Origin: Scilla litardierei
Taxonomy: Eukaryota; Streptophyta; Magnoliopsida; Asparagales; Asparagaceae
Assembly: GCA_030789695.1 (NCBI GenBank)
Contig: CM061132.1
Span: forward strand, 156,098,817-156,162,816
Direction: 5' to 3'
Length of the DNA stretch: 64,000 nt
The first letter of the stretch is position 1. Each line of letters starts with the position of its first letter. Shown here one piece after another: positions 46,721 to 56,325 of the stretch. The position numbers and the translations under genes were made by a program. The notes under the pieces are model-generated. The model was not told where the DNA came from. It saw nothing but the letters and a program-made list of their open reading frames with translations, and searched no databases.

Positions 46721-49700
46721 TGTAACGCCCCGCTCCCCGGGATACCCGAAGAGCGAGTGTTACGAAAGGAGAAATAGGAAATACAATACAATGATACTAG
46801 CAGGTCCACTGTGCATGTGCTGGGAAGTACACGTAATGCTCCACTAATAAAATACAACACCAGATAATAATAATTAAAGACAAAATACAACAAGGAATAC
46901 TTCATTGATACATAAGGAAATCATTATGAATACACCATTATGAATACATCAATTACACCATTATGAATACACCATTATGAATACATCAATTACACCCACG
47001 AGTACATCTCAACACTCTAAACTACCCAAAGCATCCAGCTCCAACCCCAAGGATCTCTAACTGCCAATTACTTGAAAAAATATCAACGGGGACATGTCAA
47101 CGTGTGACCCAGTAGGAAATACCCAACGCCATATAGAATACTATTCCATGCAAATAACTATATGAAATGAAATTGCTTTAGTCATAAAGCATGACATGGT
47201 ATCTTACAAAGTAACTCAAAGGTAAACATAAGTAAGGTATGCATGCAGGGGCAACTACAAAAGTAACATTTTGCATTAAAGAGCTACAACAAGCCAACAA
47301 GGTAGACGTAAGGTTACACAAGCCACAAGTAAAGAACTACAACAATCCAACAATTGATGCATTGCTTTAAAATATTACAACTTGCACTAGGTGGCATTAC
47401 ATGGCATATGGCATTTAACATAAAGGTAAACATACAACATGGAAGTAGCTTTCAAAACAATGAACATAAGAGAAAACATAAAGCCAACATATTGAGGTCG
47501 CATTTAAGTAAAACCAATACGCAACATTCTACATCAAGATGTAACACTAACAAATTTATAAACTCAACTTGCAATCTCTAGGCCATTTAGTACTTCCTAA
47601 CTCCCCTAAAACATCCTCTAGCAAATCTTAACAAGTTTTAGGCAATAAAAGCATTCTTTACTAACTTCTACCAAAATTTACCAAAAAGGCAACCCACTTA
47701 ACTTAAAGATTTGCAATTTTGTGAATGTACACTAACTTACAACAACTAGCTTTGCTCAAGACACAAGGAGATGCATAAAGATGCTCTCAAAGATACTAAC
47801 TCAACAAATGGAGCCATAAGAAACACCAGCTCTAGCCCAATTATGGCATGGTGCTTAAGGGGAAAAGTTAATGAGAGTCATCTAAAAACCACAACTCTCC
47901 TACAAACTAATGCTACAACTAAGACAACAACCCAAATTACAATGTGTAGCACTAGTAGAGAATCCTATTACAACTACAATTTGAGTTACATACATACATG
48001 TATTAGGAGGGCCCAACCGCTTCTAACTTACTAACTAGCTAAGGCCCAATCAAGCAAACAATAGTAATGACAACAACTTCAACAACAACAATAACAACAA
48101 CAACTCAAGTTCAATTATTATTACCACTAACAACAACAACCACCACCACCACCACCACCCAAGTTCAACCACTAGTAACCACCAAACCACACTTTTCAAC
48201 ATACAACCATTTCAAGCACCTATGCATTCATGGCAACATTCATTCTCACAAGACAACAATCATACATATATATATGCCACAAATCACACATGATGCTTAA
48301 TGATGCCATGATGCGTATGAAACGCAAGCAATGCGATGCAATGCAATGTAATGGGTTCCCATGAATGAGCCGGCGTGCAAGTGTATCGTGCACATACTCC
48401 GTTATCATGTGGAGCCACCTAATGGTATCAAGAGGTTGCCCACGGAGACTTCTCCCGCATCCTACCGTGGCAACTTTGTCCATGCACGTGCACTCCACCT
48501 TCGTGTCCCTAATAACATCATAACACCCCATGGTTCTCATTTCCAACACATAATGTTACAACTTCACCATTGATTGGAACAATATGAAAGGCAATCCTTA
48601 GTCACCCTTTGTTGTTTCCATTCTCTCCTTTTATATAGCCAATAACACATAAATCAACAAGGAATCAATCAATTGCTTTCACATTCAACATGAAATTGAT
48701 TAAACATGAGCCAACAAAACATACACCAACATCCTTTAATCCAACATGAAATTAGTTAAACAAAAAGCAAGATGACATCTTGACTTCATGTAGGCATTCC
48801 AACAAACTCATGGTGGGCATAATGACAACTTCATTAAATCAATTGGTACAACATGGAACTAATGACAAATTTCATACTTAACTTCATTTAAACATTCCCA
48901 CAAACACTTAGTAGGCATGAAACTACAACACATAGCAATTGAATCCAATTGAAACAACAAGAGTCTATTAGCATGAAAGTAATAACATGAACCCATTAGC
49001 AACAAGAACCCCAAAGCAACATGAGACATGTTAGATTCATGACATGAAAAGGGATGCACTCCATAATTAAAGATAATGCTTGAATGAATTTGAATAATAA
49101 TCCATAAGGAGATGGAATTCCTACCTCATACAAGATGATGAAATCTCTTCCTCTCTCCTTCCTTCCTCTTCCTCTCTCTAGCTTCAATCTTCCTTTCCTC
49201 TTCAAAGCTCCTCCATGGTTCTTCCTCTCTTTCTCTCTTCTTTCTCTCTTCTCTTTTCTTTTCTTTTTGTTTTTTTTTTGCTTGAGAAATTTCAGCCTCC
49301 CCCTTGCTTCTTACGGGTGAGAGGGAGAGAAGGAGAGAAAGAGAGTGGGAGAAAGAGAGTGGGGATGATATCAAAATGAGAAAAAAAAAGAAAAAGAAAA
49401 TAATAAGAAGAGTGTAGAAAAGGACAAATGAATAAACTAGAGAAAAGAAGGAAAGATTTAAACAAAATATCCTTCTAGAAATTTAGGGATTTACAATTAT
49501 GCCATTCTCTACAAGCCTCATCTATCTATACACACCCACTCAAATCTAATTACAAGAATGCCATTGCTTACATACTCTTCTCTTATGCACACACACACTC
49601 CCCATTATTACAAGTTGCCATTACTCCCATTGGCTCCTACAATGACATGTGGCAAGCTATCAAAATCATAAAATAAAATATCCATTTATTTATTTAATGA

Positions 49701-50276
49701 GTATGGCTTCCATTAGAATACAATTTCTCTTTAGAAAATATCTCTTAAAGGAATCACTTTATTTACTAGTATGCCATTCTCTACAACCTTCTCATCTCTC
49801 TATACAAACAACCCAAACTTAATTACAAGTGTGCCATTCTCATTTTCTCCTCTCTAATAACTCAAGCCCAATGCAAAGTCCAATAACCCACTAGCTAATA
49901 ACTTTATATCAAAAACAACACCAATAATGATATCTTTAGACATACTACCACAACCACAACCACAACCACAACAATAATAATACCAATACCACCCATACTA
50001 ATACATCCATTAACACTTACGACAATATTACTATTAATAAACATAATAATAACACAATGCTACTATTATTAATAACACATCACCACCAATACACATAGCC
50101 ATCCAAATAATACCTAGTACTAATCAACAATAAGAAATACCTTCATTATTAACACTTAGTACTAATACTCACTGCACTAACATATAAACCAATATTCATA
50201 ATTAACAACACCACACCAATATTCATACATTCTCACCGTATGTATCAATATTCATACATTCACAACACAAATATAG

Positions 50277-50310
<34 letters not shown>

Positions 50311-50685
50311 ATCTTCAAATGCGAAAAAGAGGCTTTTCGCACCGTGCGAAAAGATTTTTATCTTTTTTTTGAAATTTTTTTTTTCAAAAATTATTTTTTT
50401 GATGTTTAATCCATACAAATATATACCCCAGGGAAAATAATGGGTGAACCCGTTGGGCATTAGAGCACCCATCCACCCGTTACAAATTTAACGGTCTCAA
50501 AACGTGCGAATTTGATGAAATGCCTTGATCGAAGGCCAAATGACATTATTTCTCAACCATTATTTTTTGAGAGGGGTATAACAACATATAATGAGGGTGG
50601 AAAGAAGAATTTTTGAAAAAAAAAATTTCAAAAAAAAGATAAAAACATTTTCGCACCGTGCGAAATGTTCTCATTTGAAAATTTT

Positions 50686-50720
<35 letters not shown>

Positions 50721-50907
50721 CCTTATGCAACACACAGAACATATACATCCTTACACAATGATTTCTACACTGATTTCTACACACAATACATATATTCAAC
50801 CAAATATAGGTACTCCCTACACTAATACATACACACTACATTATACTTCTCGCACATTCATATACCAAGTTACACAATCATAGAAGTTTCATGCATATGG
50901 CATTACA
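46721..50907 (-). mobile_element. 4.2-kb solo LTR in Sirevirus gag, TSD CACGT/CACGC
   Basis: The ends are TGTAACGCCCCGCTCC.. and ..GGCATTACA. Target copies CACGT (46716-46720) and CACGC (50908-50912) differ at one base. Its first bases resemble the Tekay-like LTR at 32722, suggesting a related, longer chromovirus LTR. No PBS, gag or pol is inside. On - a TATA box GGCTATATAAAAGG (48627-48640) fits a promoter reading leftwards. It holds ACA/ACC-rich low-complexity sequence (48067-48180), a purine/pyrimidine tract (49130-49430) and a MITE. Small ORFs here are compositional. Confidence 0.8.
50306..50690. mobile_element. MITE, terminal-palindrome family (copy 3), in (TA)n
   Basis: It lies between two (AT)n runs (50278-50305 and 50690-50718). 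The outer ends tataggga..cttcaaatg and catttgaaaatttt.cctata are inverted. Inside each end is the palindrome cttttcgcac/gtgcgaaaag or its near copy (about 50333 and 50648). The core matches copy 1. It is nested in the solo LTR. Confidence 0.78.
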
Positions 50908-50912
50908 CACGC

Positions 50913-51224
50913 TTCTTTGTCATACTCACATGCGGAGATCAGCTTGAACTGCTCTTCGTCAACAACGGTAAAAATGGCGTTTATAGCTTTAGAATTGCAC
51001 AGGGCCGCATGTTCTTCAATTCGACTCCAGTCTCTTGCCGGCTTGAGGTGTTCTTTGCCATCTTTGTCAATTTCAATCGGCGGTGTCCATCCTTCAATGA
51101 CAGCGATCCATGCCTTCTCATCAGGGGACTTAGTGAATGCACGCATCTGAGACTTCCAGTAAGTGTAGTTTGTACCAATGAGCAATGGAGGACGAACAAC
51201 GGAGGCACCTTCTCGTGTAGTCAT
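50913..51224 (-). pseudogene. Sirevirus gag, N-terminal part
   Basis: ATG 51224 begins MTTREGASVVRPPLL, then GTNYTYWKSQMRAFTKSPDEKAW, the typical start of copia gag (DUF4219/UBN2-type). The frame is broken at 50912 by the solo LTR and continues at 46715. Confidence 0.85.
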
Positions 51225-51285
51225 GATTCAAGTACTGCAATCCAAGATCACACCCTCTTTGATAACAAGGTAACACGGGCGACCT

Positions 51286-51297
51286 GCTCTGATACCA
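51286..51297 (-). promoter_or_regulatory. Primer-binding site of the Sirevirus derivative
   Basis: On - this is TGGTATCAGAGC, two bases from the 5' LTR end at 51300. Initiator tRNA-Met type. Confidence 0.9.
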
Positions 51298-51299
51298 AT

Positions 51300-52983
51300 T
51301 GAGATTCAGTACGTAGTGATTAATCAATTAAACATAAAGATTAAGCATAAAAACCAAGCAATAACAACCAAAACTTGGTAACGCAGTTCGGTGCGTACAC
51401 CTACATCTGCGGGGCCACGCCCAGAAAATCAGATTACTCCACTATAATAAATAATGATTACAATCACTAATATCAGATCTATACTAGGAGAAGCATACTC
51501 TCCCTCAATACAAACCGTAAGGGGTGATCTTAATCAACCCCGTGGAGTAATCTATGCAAGCTACCCTTGCATGCAAGATCCCCTTGCACAACCGACTAGA
51601 TCAACTCCTTGATCCCTACGTGTGTAGCCGTCGGCCTCCATCCTCGGATGTAGAAACCGCAATATCCCCTTGCACAACCGATTAGAATCAACTCCCTTGA
51701 TCCCCACCTCTAGTAGGCGTCGGCCTCCCTCCCGGAGTTCTTTGATGGTCTTTCGCAAAAGCCGTCGCCCAGCCGCAAAACCGCACACACCTTTTTCTAC
51801 ACAGCTCCCCCTCAATCGCGGAGTAGTTATGGTAGTTCGCTCGATAGATCTCGTGCAGATCGACAGCCTGCTAGAATCGAAACCAATACAGCCAAATTGA
51901 TTCCGATAAATCTTCAAGACATGGCAACATATATCCGCGGGCGAAAATCTCTCTAACAGATTTTCCAACAAATTCGGAGAGATAGCAACTTCTAATTATA
52001 TCTCCAACAGATCTTCAATTGCAACAATATATACCAGAATACTTAGAAGAATCTGAAAGGAGATCTGAGGAATCCATCTTCAATAATCGTCATTCATTTC
52101 CAAACTTTTGAATCAGCTCCAAGGATCCTTCCGACACATCATGTTGGATCTCATGTTGCAACATATTGTTCAACATATCATTCAACATGACCAATAAACG
52201 AGATCTCTCATAGCATATTTGTGGATTGATACCTTCAATCACATCTTTAGCAGATCTTATGCATACCTGCATACAACAGAATATATGGAGAAGATCTAAA
52301 CAATAACACAAGATCTGAAACCATTCAGATATAAAATCTTCAACCGCACATATCTTCAACCGCACATACCATTCAGATATGAAACCATTCAGATTTTGTA
52401 ATCACTATTTCTGGATAAATAACTTCCTCTTTAATACAGATATTTCGCCAAAATATCTAGGATCACTTCGGGTAAGAAATCGCATAGATCAAGGAATCAT
52501 TTAACCATTTCGGGTAAACTGATTTAAACAAATCTCATGCGGATATTTTTCCATAAAATAAGGATCTGTTTCTGGAAAATAGAACCAATAAATCTCAGCA
52601 AATATTTCCTCCCACCAATTAAGGAACTAACTATATTCCCAAATATTCTCAGCAAATATTTCATCCTCCTATCAATCAAGGAGCTAATTCGGATAACAAG
52701 GAACAGAAAAATCTCACCAAGATATTTCATCAACCAATTCAGGAACCACCGAGATTCTATGTTACAAATTAGATCTGAGATCACCAAAACAGATCTGTAG
52801 ACCAAAACAGCGTTTCTACATACGAACCAATACTCCAGATCCCGAATGTTGTACCTCATGTTGCAACATAACGTACAACATGATTGCTCAAATGGTTCAT
52901 AAACTGATTTGATTTCACAACCTGATCTCTCCAAAACTAGTGCCACTAATGCCAACTTATAGCAATAGAAAATCAACCCAACC
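51300..52983 (-). repeat. 5' LTR of the Sirevirus derivative
   Basis: 1684 bp, the same length as the 3' copy. It is next to the PBS and is flanked on the right by TSD GAGAT. Confidence 0.9.
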
Positions 52984-52988
52984 GAGAT

Positions 52989-53345
52989 CGTTCATACATG
53001 AGAAAGATAGCCTGGACACGACTCCATCCACTGGAGGCAGTCCGGAGATAGCCCGGATCCATCTCAGCTCTGATTGTGGTTTCTTCAACCCCGGGCCAGC
53101 TCATCCAGTGCCCGGTCAGCGGCCAATAGCTCGGACTGAGGCCTATTCAGCCCGGGGTGGCTTGCCGAATTCCCGGCCAGCCGCCAATGTCCTCCAAAAC
53201 CAGCTTTTGTAATCATATTGTACTTTAAATATATACGTGGTGAGAAAACATCTGTAAACAATTGGCACCGTCTGTGGAAATCGACTCGACATCCACGCCA
53301 TCAGCCACACTGATGATGGCTCGATCCTGCATCAGTTTCTTATAT
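52989..53345 (+). mobile_element. End of the Tat-type LTR, PBS region and start of its interior
   Basis: The LTR resumes after the Sirevirus TSD and ends ..ggtgagaaaacatctgtaaaca at 53260. The next bases attggcaccgtctgtgg (53261-53277) are the familiar post-LTR word of Tat-lineage elements (usually ttggcgccgtctgtggg), so this is a 5' LTR on +. Only about 70 bases of interior follow, with ATG at about 53318, before unrelated sequence. Confidence 0.68.
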
Positions 53346-53870
53346 GCATACTAGTCATAACTCGTGCCCGCTGGCACGGTTCACTTAAGATGTTCACTCG
53401 CGAAATGTTTGTTTCCCAAAAAATTATTTCCACAGCCAAAATTTAAAAGAACAACAAATTAGCGTAAAAATATTTAGCGGAACGGGAGCCTTCGGCACGG
53501 AACAACAATTTCGGCGTAGGACAACAATTTCGACGCGGGCGCCTTCGGCGCGGAACAACCAATTAGCGTAAAAATTTTAGCGGGGCGCCTTCGGTGCGGG
53601 CGACGGAAAAAAATTTAACCTAGGCCAAAAGAGAAACGCTCGAAAATGAATTGAGGAAGTGCAAAGTGTGGGTGTGTGTGTGGTAGTACGGTAAAAAGTG
53701 AAATGAGGGTTTTTAGCAAAAAGGGGAAATGTGCGATATTATGTGCAAATGTAGTGATTGTGAGGGTTTTTTTTGAGTTAAATATGCATTCTGGTCGTTG
53801 TTGATGACTGAGACTAGTCAGCTCTATGAATATAAAACAAAGTGGTGTTTTAATATATAGATACCTGAAC
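53346..53870. repeat. Dispersed repeat with palindromic start (partner at 55713)
   Basis: It begins catactagtcataactcgtgcccgctggcacgg; 55713-55810 begins tagtcataacccgtgcccgcgggcacggttca and stays similar for about 100 bp (cgcgaaat.tttgtt, aaaaattattt). Internal units cggcgcggaacaac and ttagcgtaaaaat are repeated. It may be the end of a Helitron-like or other repeat. No ORF. Confidence 0.45.
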
Positions 53871-53966
53871 TATACATTATACACCTCGTGTTATGGTGTA
53901 CACGACTGCAGCTTGATATAACATGCTATAAATGTGCATGTAAAATATTTGCAGAATGGGATGAGA

Positions 53967-53968
<2 letters not shown>

Positions 53969-54000
<32 letters not shown>
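53969..54000. repeat. G32 homopolymer
   Basis: Thirty-two consecutive G, followed by tgtgggtggg. Length is unreliable in any sequencing method, and the tract could form a G-quadruplex. Confidence 0.9.
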
Positions 54001-54001
<1 letters not shown>

Positions 54002-54171
54002 GTGGGTGGGTGCCCCATTTCTTTGAATTGACTCAGCCAACCCAGTTATTTTTCTCAAACATTAACGAAGCAAAGCTAAAAAAACCCTTAGACTATCTTA
54101 AGCTCTTTTAGCCCATAGTTTTCTTACTTTCTAGAACTCACCGTCTCTTTGGACTAGGCCGTACGCGCAAG

Positions 54172-54300
54172 CCAATCACATGCCTTACACGTGACCATCG
54201 TATTTCGGATGCACACTTTCAATGAGATGAAACGTGCATCTACCCGCATCCGCGCTACCCCACTTCTCACGTGGCTAGCACGTGACACGGGGCTCTATGT
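54172..54300 (+). promoter_or_regulatory. Promoter candidate with CCAAT and three CACGTG boxes
   Basis: CCAAT at 54172-54176 is followed by CACGTG at 54188-54193, 54268-54273 and 54279-54284 (contexts ttacacgtgacc, ctcacgtggc, gcacgtgacacg) and a weak tatgtaaag at about 54296. Palindromic ACGT cores of this kind are G-box/ABRE sites for bZIP and bHLH factors. They sit just upstream of the ORF at 54322. Confidence 0.5.
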
Positions 54301-54321
54301 AAAGCGTTGCGTTAACGCCTG

Positions 54322-54690
54322 ATGGGACATCGATCGAGTCCAGTTCAGGCCATGGAATGTTCCCGTCAAGTCAGCGAGGCGGCTCAAGAGGTGGCTGGTG
54401 ACTCGGGCGATGACCCGGCTACCGTGCCGTCGGCGGCGGCAATCGAGGAAGAGGCCGGGGAAGACGATGCTGAGTCGTGCATCGACGACGGCGGCGGCGA
54501 CGGCGGCGACGGAGAGGACGAGAGGTGGAGTTCATGGAGAGGGTGGTGCGAGGAGAAGGCAATAGAGGAGGAGGCCGCGGAAAGGAACGGACGAGATGTG
54601 CCGTCTCGGGAAGAGTCGACGGCGGAGATGGAGGAGAACCGATTGTTCTGGGAGGCCTGCCTCGCAAATGAGTACGCGGGCCAGGCGTAG
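54322..54690 (+). CDS. Small acidic protein candidate, unknown function
   Basis: 122 codons from ATG 54322 (a second ATG at 54352 is possible) to TAG 54688-54690. It is Glu/Asp/Ala-rich, with a Gly/Asp run (DDGGGDGGDGEDE), and ends MEENRLFWEACLANEYAGQA. The end resembles short motifs (..RLFWE.CL..) seen in small plant proteins, but I cannot name the family. Support comes from higher GC than the surroundings, the CACGTG cluster upstream and AATAAA at about 54735. No domain, signal peptide or membrane helix is visible. It could also be a chance ORF in GC-rich promoter-like DNA. Confidence 0.45.
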   Translation: MGHRSSPVQAMECSRQVSEAAQEVAGDSGDDPATVPSAAAIEEEAGEDDAESCIDDGGGDGGDGEDERWSSWRGWCEEKAIEEEAAERNGRDVPSREESTAEMEENRLFWEACLANEYAGQA

Positions 54691-55338
54691 GTTAGACTAA
54701 TTGCAGGTTGGGTGAAGTTTGATTCCTTGGAATTAATAAAGCGAGTTAAAAAATGTAAATATGTATTACATTTACAAAGTTGAATAAAATTGAGAAGTCA
54801 TCCCATTGTTTGTCATGGAGTGAGAAGCCAATATCCGTTTTGTATTTACTCTTTCTCTGTGTGAGTGTTTGTGGGTGAGAGAGAGAATTTTCAAGTTCTT
54901 AGTGCAAACAGCCGTAATAAAGGAGTAATCAAGAATTTTTTTTTTCGAAGATACAAATCTTTGAATGCATTCTACACGTATTAATAGATACACATATTAA
55001 AAAGAATCAAGAAAATCACCTTCCTCTTCCTAAGTTGTCCTTTGATTGGATCAGTAATACAAGATGTTCTATTGTCATTATTTCTTAAGTTGTATACATT
55101 CTAAAACCCCTAAACCTCAAATACAAGTGAACCCGAAGGGCATCTCAATCCACTCATTGCAAAAAGTTCGTTGTGAAAGCATTGAATTTGCAACGGTTAG
55201 ACAGAGCATCCAATAACGTTATTGGATTCATTTGATTTTTGGTTTGGTAATAATCCATATATAAGGTGTAGAACACATCCAATTTTTTTTTAAAACCTAA
55301 AATTATGTATATGTGATAATAAAATATATATGATCATT
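54691..55338. other. 3' region of the small ORF and AT-rich spacer
   Basis: A possible polyadenylation signal AATAAA lies near 54735. Beyond it the sequence is AT-rich with no ORF. The segment 55110-55260 has words loosely like the terminal-palindrome MITE family. Confidence 0.4.
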
Positions 55339-55686
55339 CGGTGTAGGAAATTTCCTACACTGGCTCTATAAAAGTTTAATTTTTAATCTTTTTTCAATGA
55401 TCAACACCATTCATTTTGATATACACATCATGTATGATGAACATACCAAAAATCAACTGAATCCAATGCTATTTGACCCTCGGTCCAATTGGTACAAATT
55501 CAATGGTTTCAGAACAATTGAATTTTTTGTAACGAGCCGATTGACGGTCAATCCCCCTAGGGTTCAAACATATTTGGTATTTTGAGATTTTAGAATATGT
55601 ACATCAATCCTAAATTAAAAAAATTGAAAAAAAAAACAAAGTGAATTGTGATGTTTTTGATACGCTGTATAAGAAATATTCTACAC
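55339..55686. mobile_element. MITE, terminal-palindrome family (copy 4)
   Basis: The left end has the perfect palindrome gtgtaggaaatttcctacac (55341-55360) and the right end a weaker one (tgtataagaaatattctaca). The interior has atggtttcagaacaattgaa and ttttttgtaa, as in copy 1, and caccattcattttgata, as in copy 2. Confidence 0.65.
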
Positions 55687-55712
55687 CAACTTCTCACCCC
55701 CAATATATATTA

Positions 55713-55810
55713 ATAGTCATAACCCGTGCCCGCGGGCACGGTTCATTTAAGACTTCTCCCGCGAAATCTTTGTTCCTCGAAAAATTATTTTCCCATCCAA
55801 AATTTAACAG
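55713..55810. repeat. Second copy of the cgtgcccgcgggcacg repeat
   Basis: tagtcataacccgtgcccgcgggcacggttca.. matches the start of 53346-53870 for about 100 bp and ends at the LTR beginning at 55811. The core cccgtgcccgcgggcacggg is a perfect palindrome. Confidence 0.55.
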
Positions 55811-56325
55811 TGTTATAAATCAACTGATGAGGGGAGAGCCATCAGGTCTATATTTATAGCCAAAGGGGAGAATACAAGTGGGCTTATACAGATATGGGCC
55901 CAAACACTTAGGATGGCCCAATAACTCATCCAACCCAGTAAATACTCGTTCACAACACTCCCCCTTATCCAGCCATAGTTGTGGACCCTGCTCATGAATA
56001 CTTCAGGATTCTGAGCCTGTGTGGGTCTCACATGGGGTGGATACTTCATGATCCTTAGTTGGTGAGATTTGCCTCGTTAAAACCTTTGGCTATGGAAAAC
56101 CCAGTGGAAAAAACCATAGTTAAGGAAAAAGAGTACAAACGCTCTTTAACTCCCCCTGATTTGTACAAGTGACTCTGCTCATGAATACTTCTGGATTCTG
56201 AGCGTCACAGAGGGGTGGATACTTCGGGATCCAGAGTTGATTTGATTTGCCTCGTTAAAACCTTTGGCTTTGGAAAACCCAGTGGGAAAACCCATAGCTA
56301 AGGGAAAAGAGTACAAATTCCCTCA
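55811..56325 (-). repeat. Ty1/copia 3' LTR
   Basis: On + the ends are TGTTATAAATCAACTG.. and ..AAATTCCCTCA; on - the LTR starts TGAGGGAATTTGTACTC directly after the polypurine word agggggagt (56326-56334). It contains an internal tandem repeat of about 180 bp in which gctcatgaatacttc.ggattctgag and gcctcgttaaaacctttggct each occur twice. No TSD could be assigned. Confidence 0.65.

Larger units (their letters stand above)
42741..52983 (-). mobile_element. Sirevirus (Ty1/copia) derivative lacking pol, TSD GAGAT
   Basis: LTRs of 1684 bp each at 42741-44424 and 51300-52983 are flanked by GAGAT (42736-42740 and 52984-52988). On - each begins TGTTGGGTTGATT (the outer copy mutated to GGTTGGG) and ends CTGAATCTCA. 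The PBS is TGGTATCAGAGC. Three polypurine tracts precede the 3' LTR, a Sirevirus hallmark (mPPT). Gag is Sirevirus-like, with a C-terminal segment ending FNSG/WNSG..DDILNMGK. No integrase, RT or RNase H is present between gag and the 3' LTR, so the element is a deletion derivative that would depend on another element. A 4.2-kb solo LTR is inserted in gag. Confidence 0.88.

Noticed and set aside
48100..48180. Regularly spaced short repeats considered as a CRISPR array
   Set aside because: Simple trinucleotide repetition without unique spacers, in a plant genome.
48067..48300. Thr-rich ORF on +
   Set aside because: Direct product of an ACA/ACC low-complexity tract inside the solo LTR.
49126..49374. 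Glu/Lys/Arg-rich ORF on - and its + counterpart
   Set aside because: Product of a purine/pyrimidine-biased tract in the solo LTR leader.
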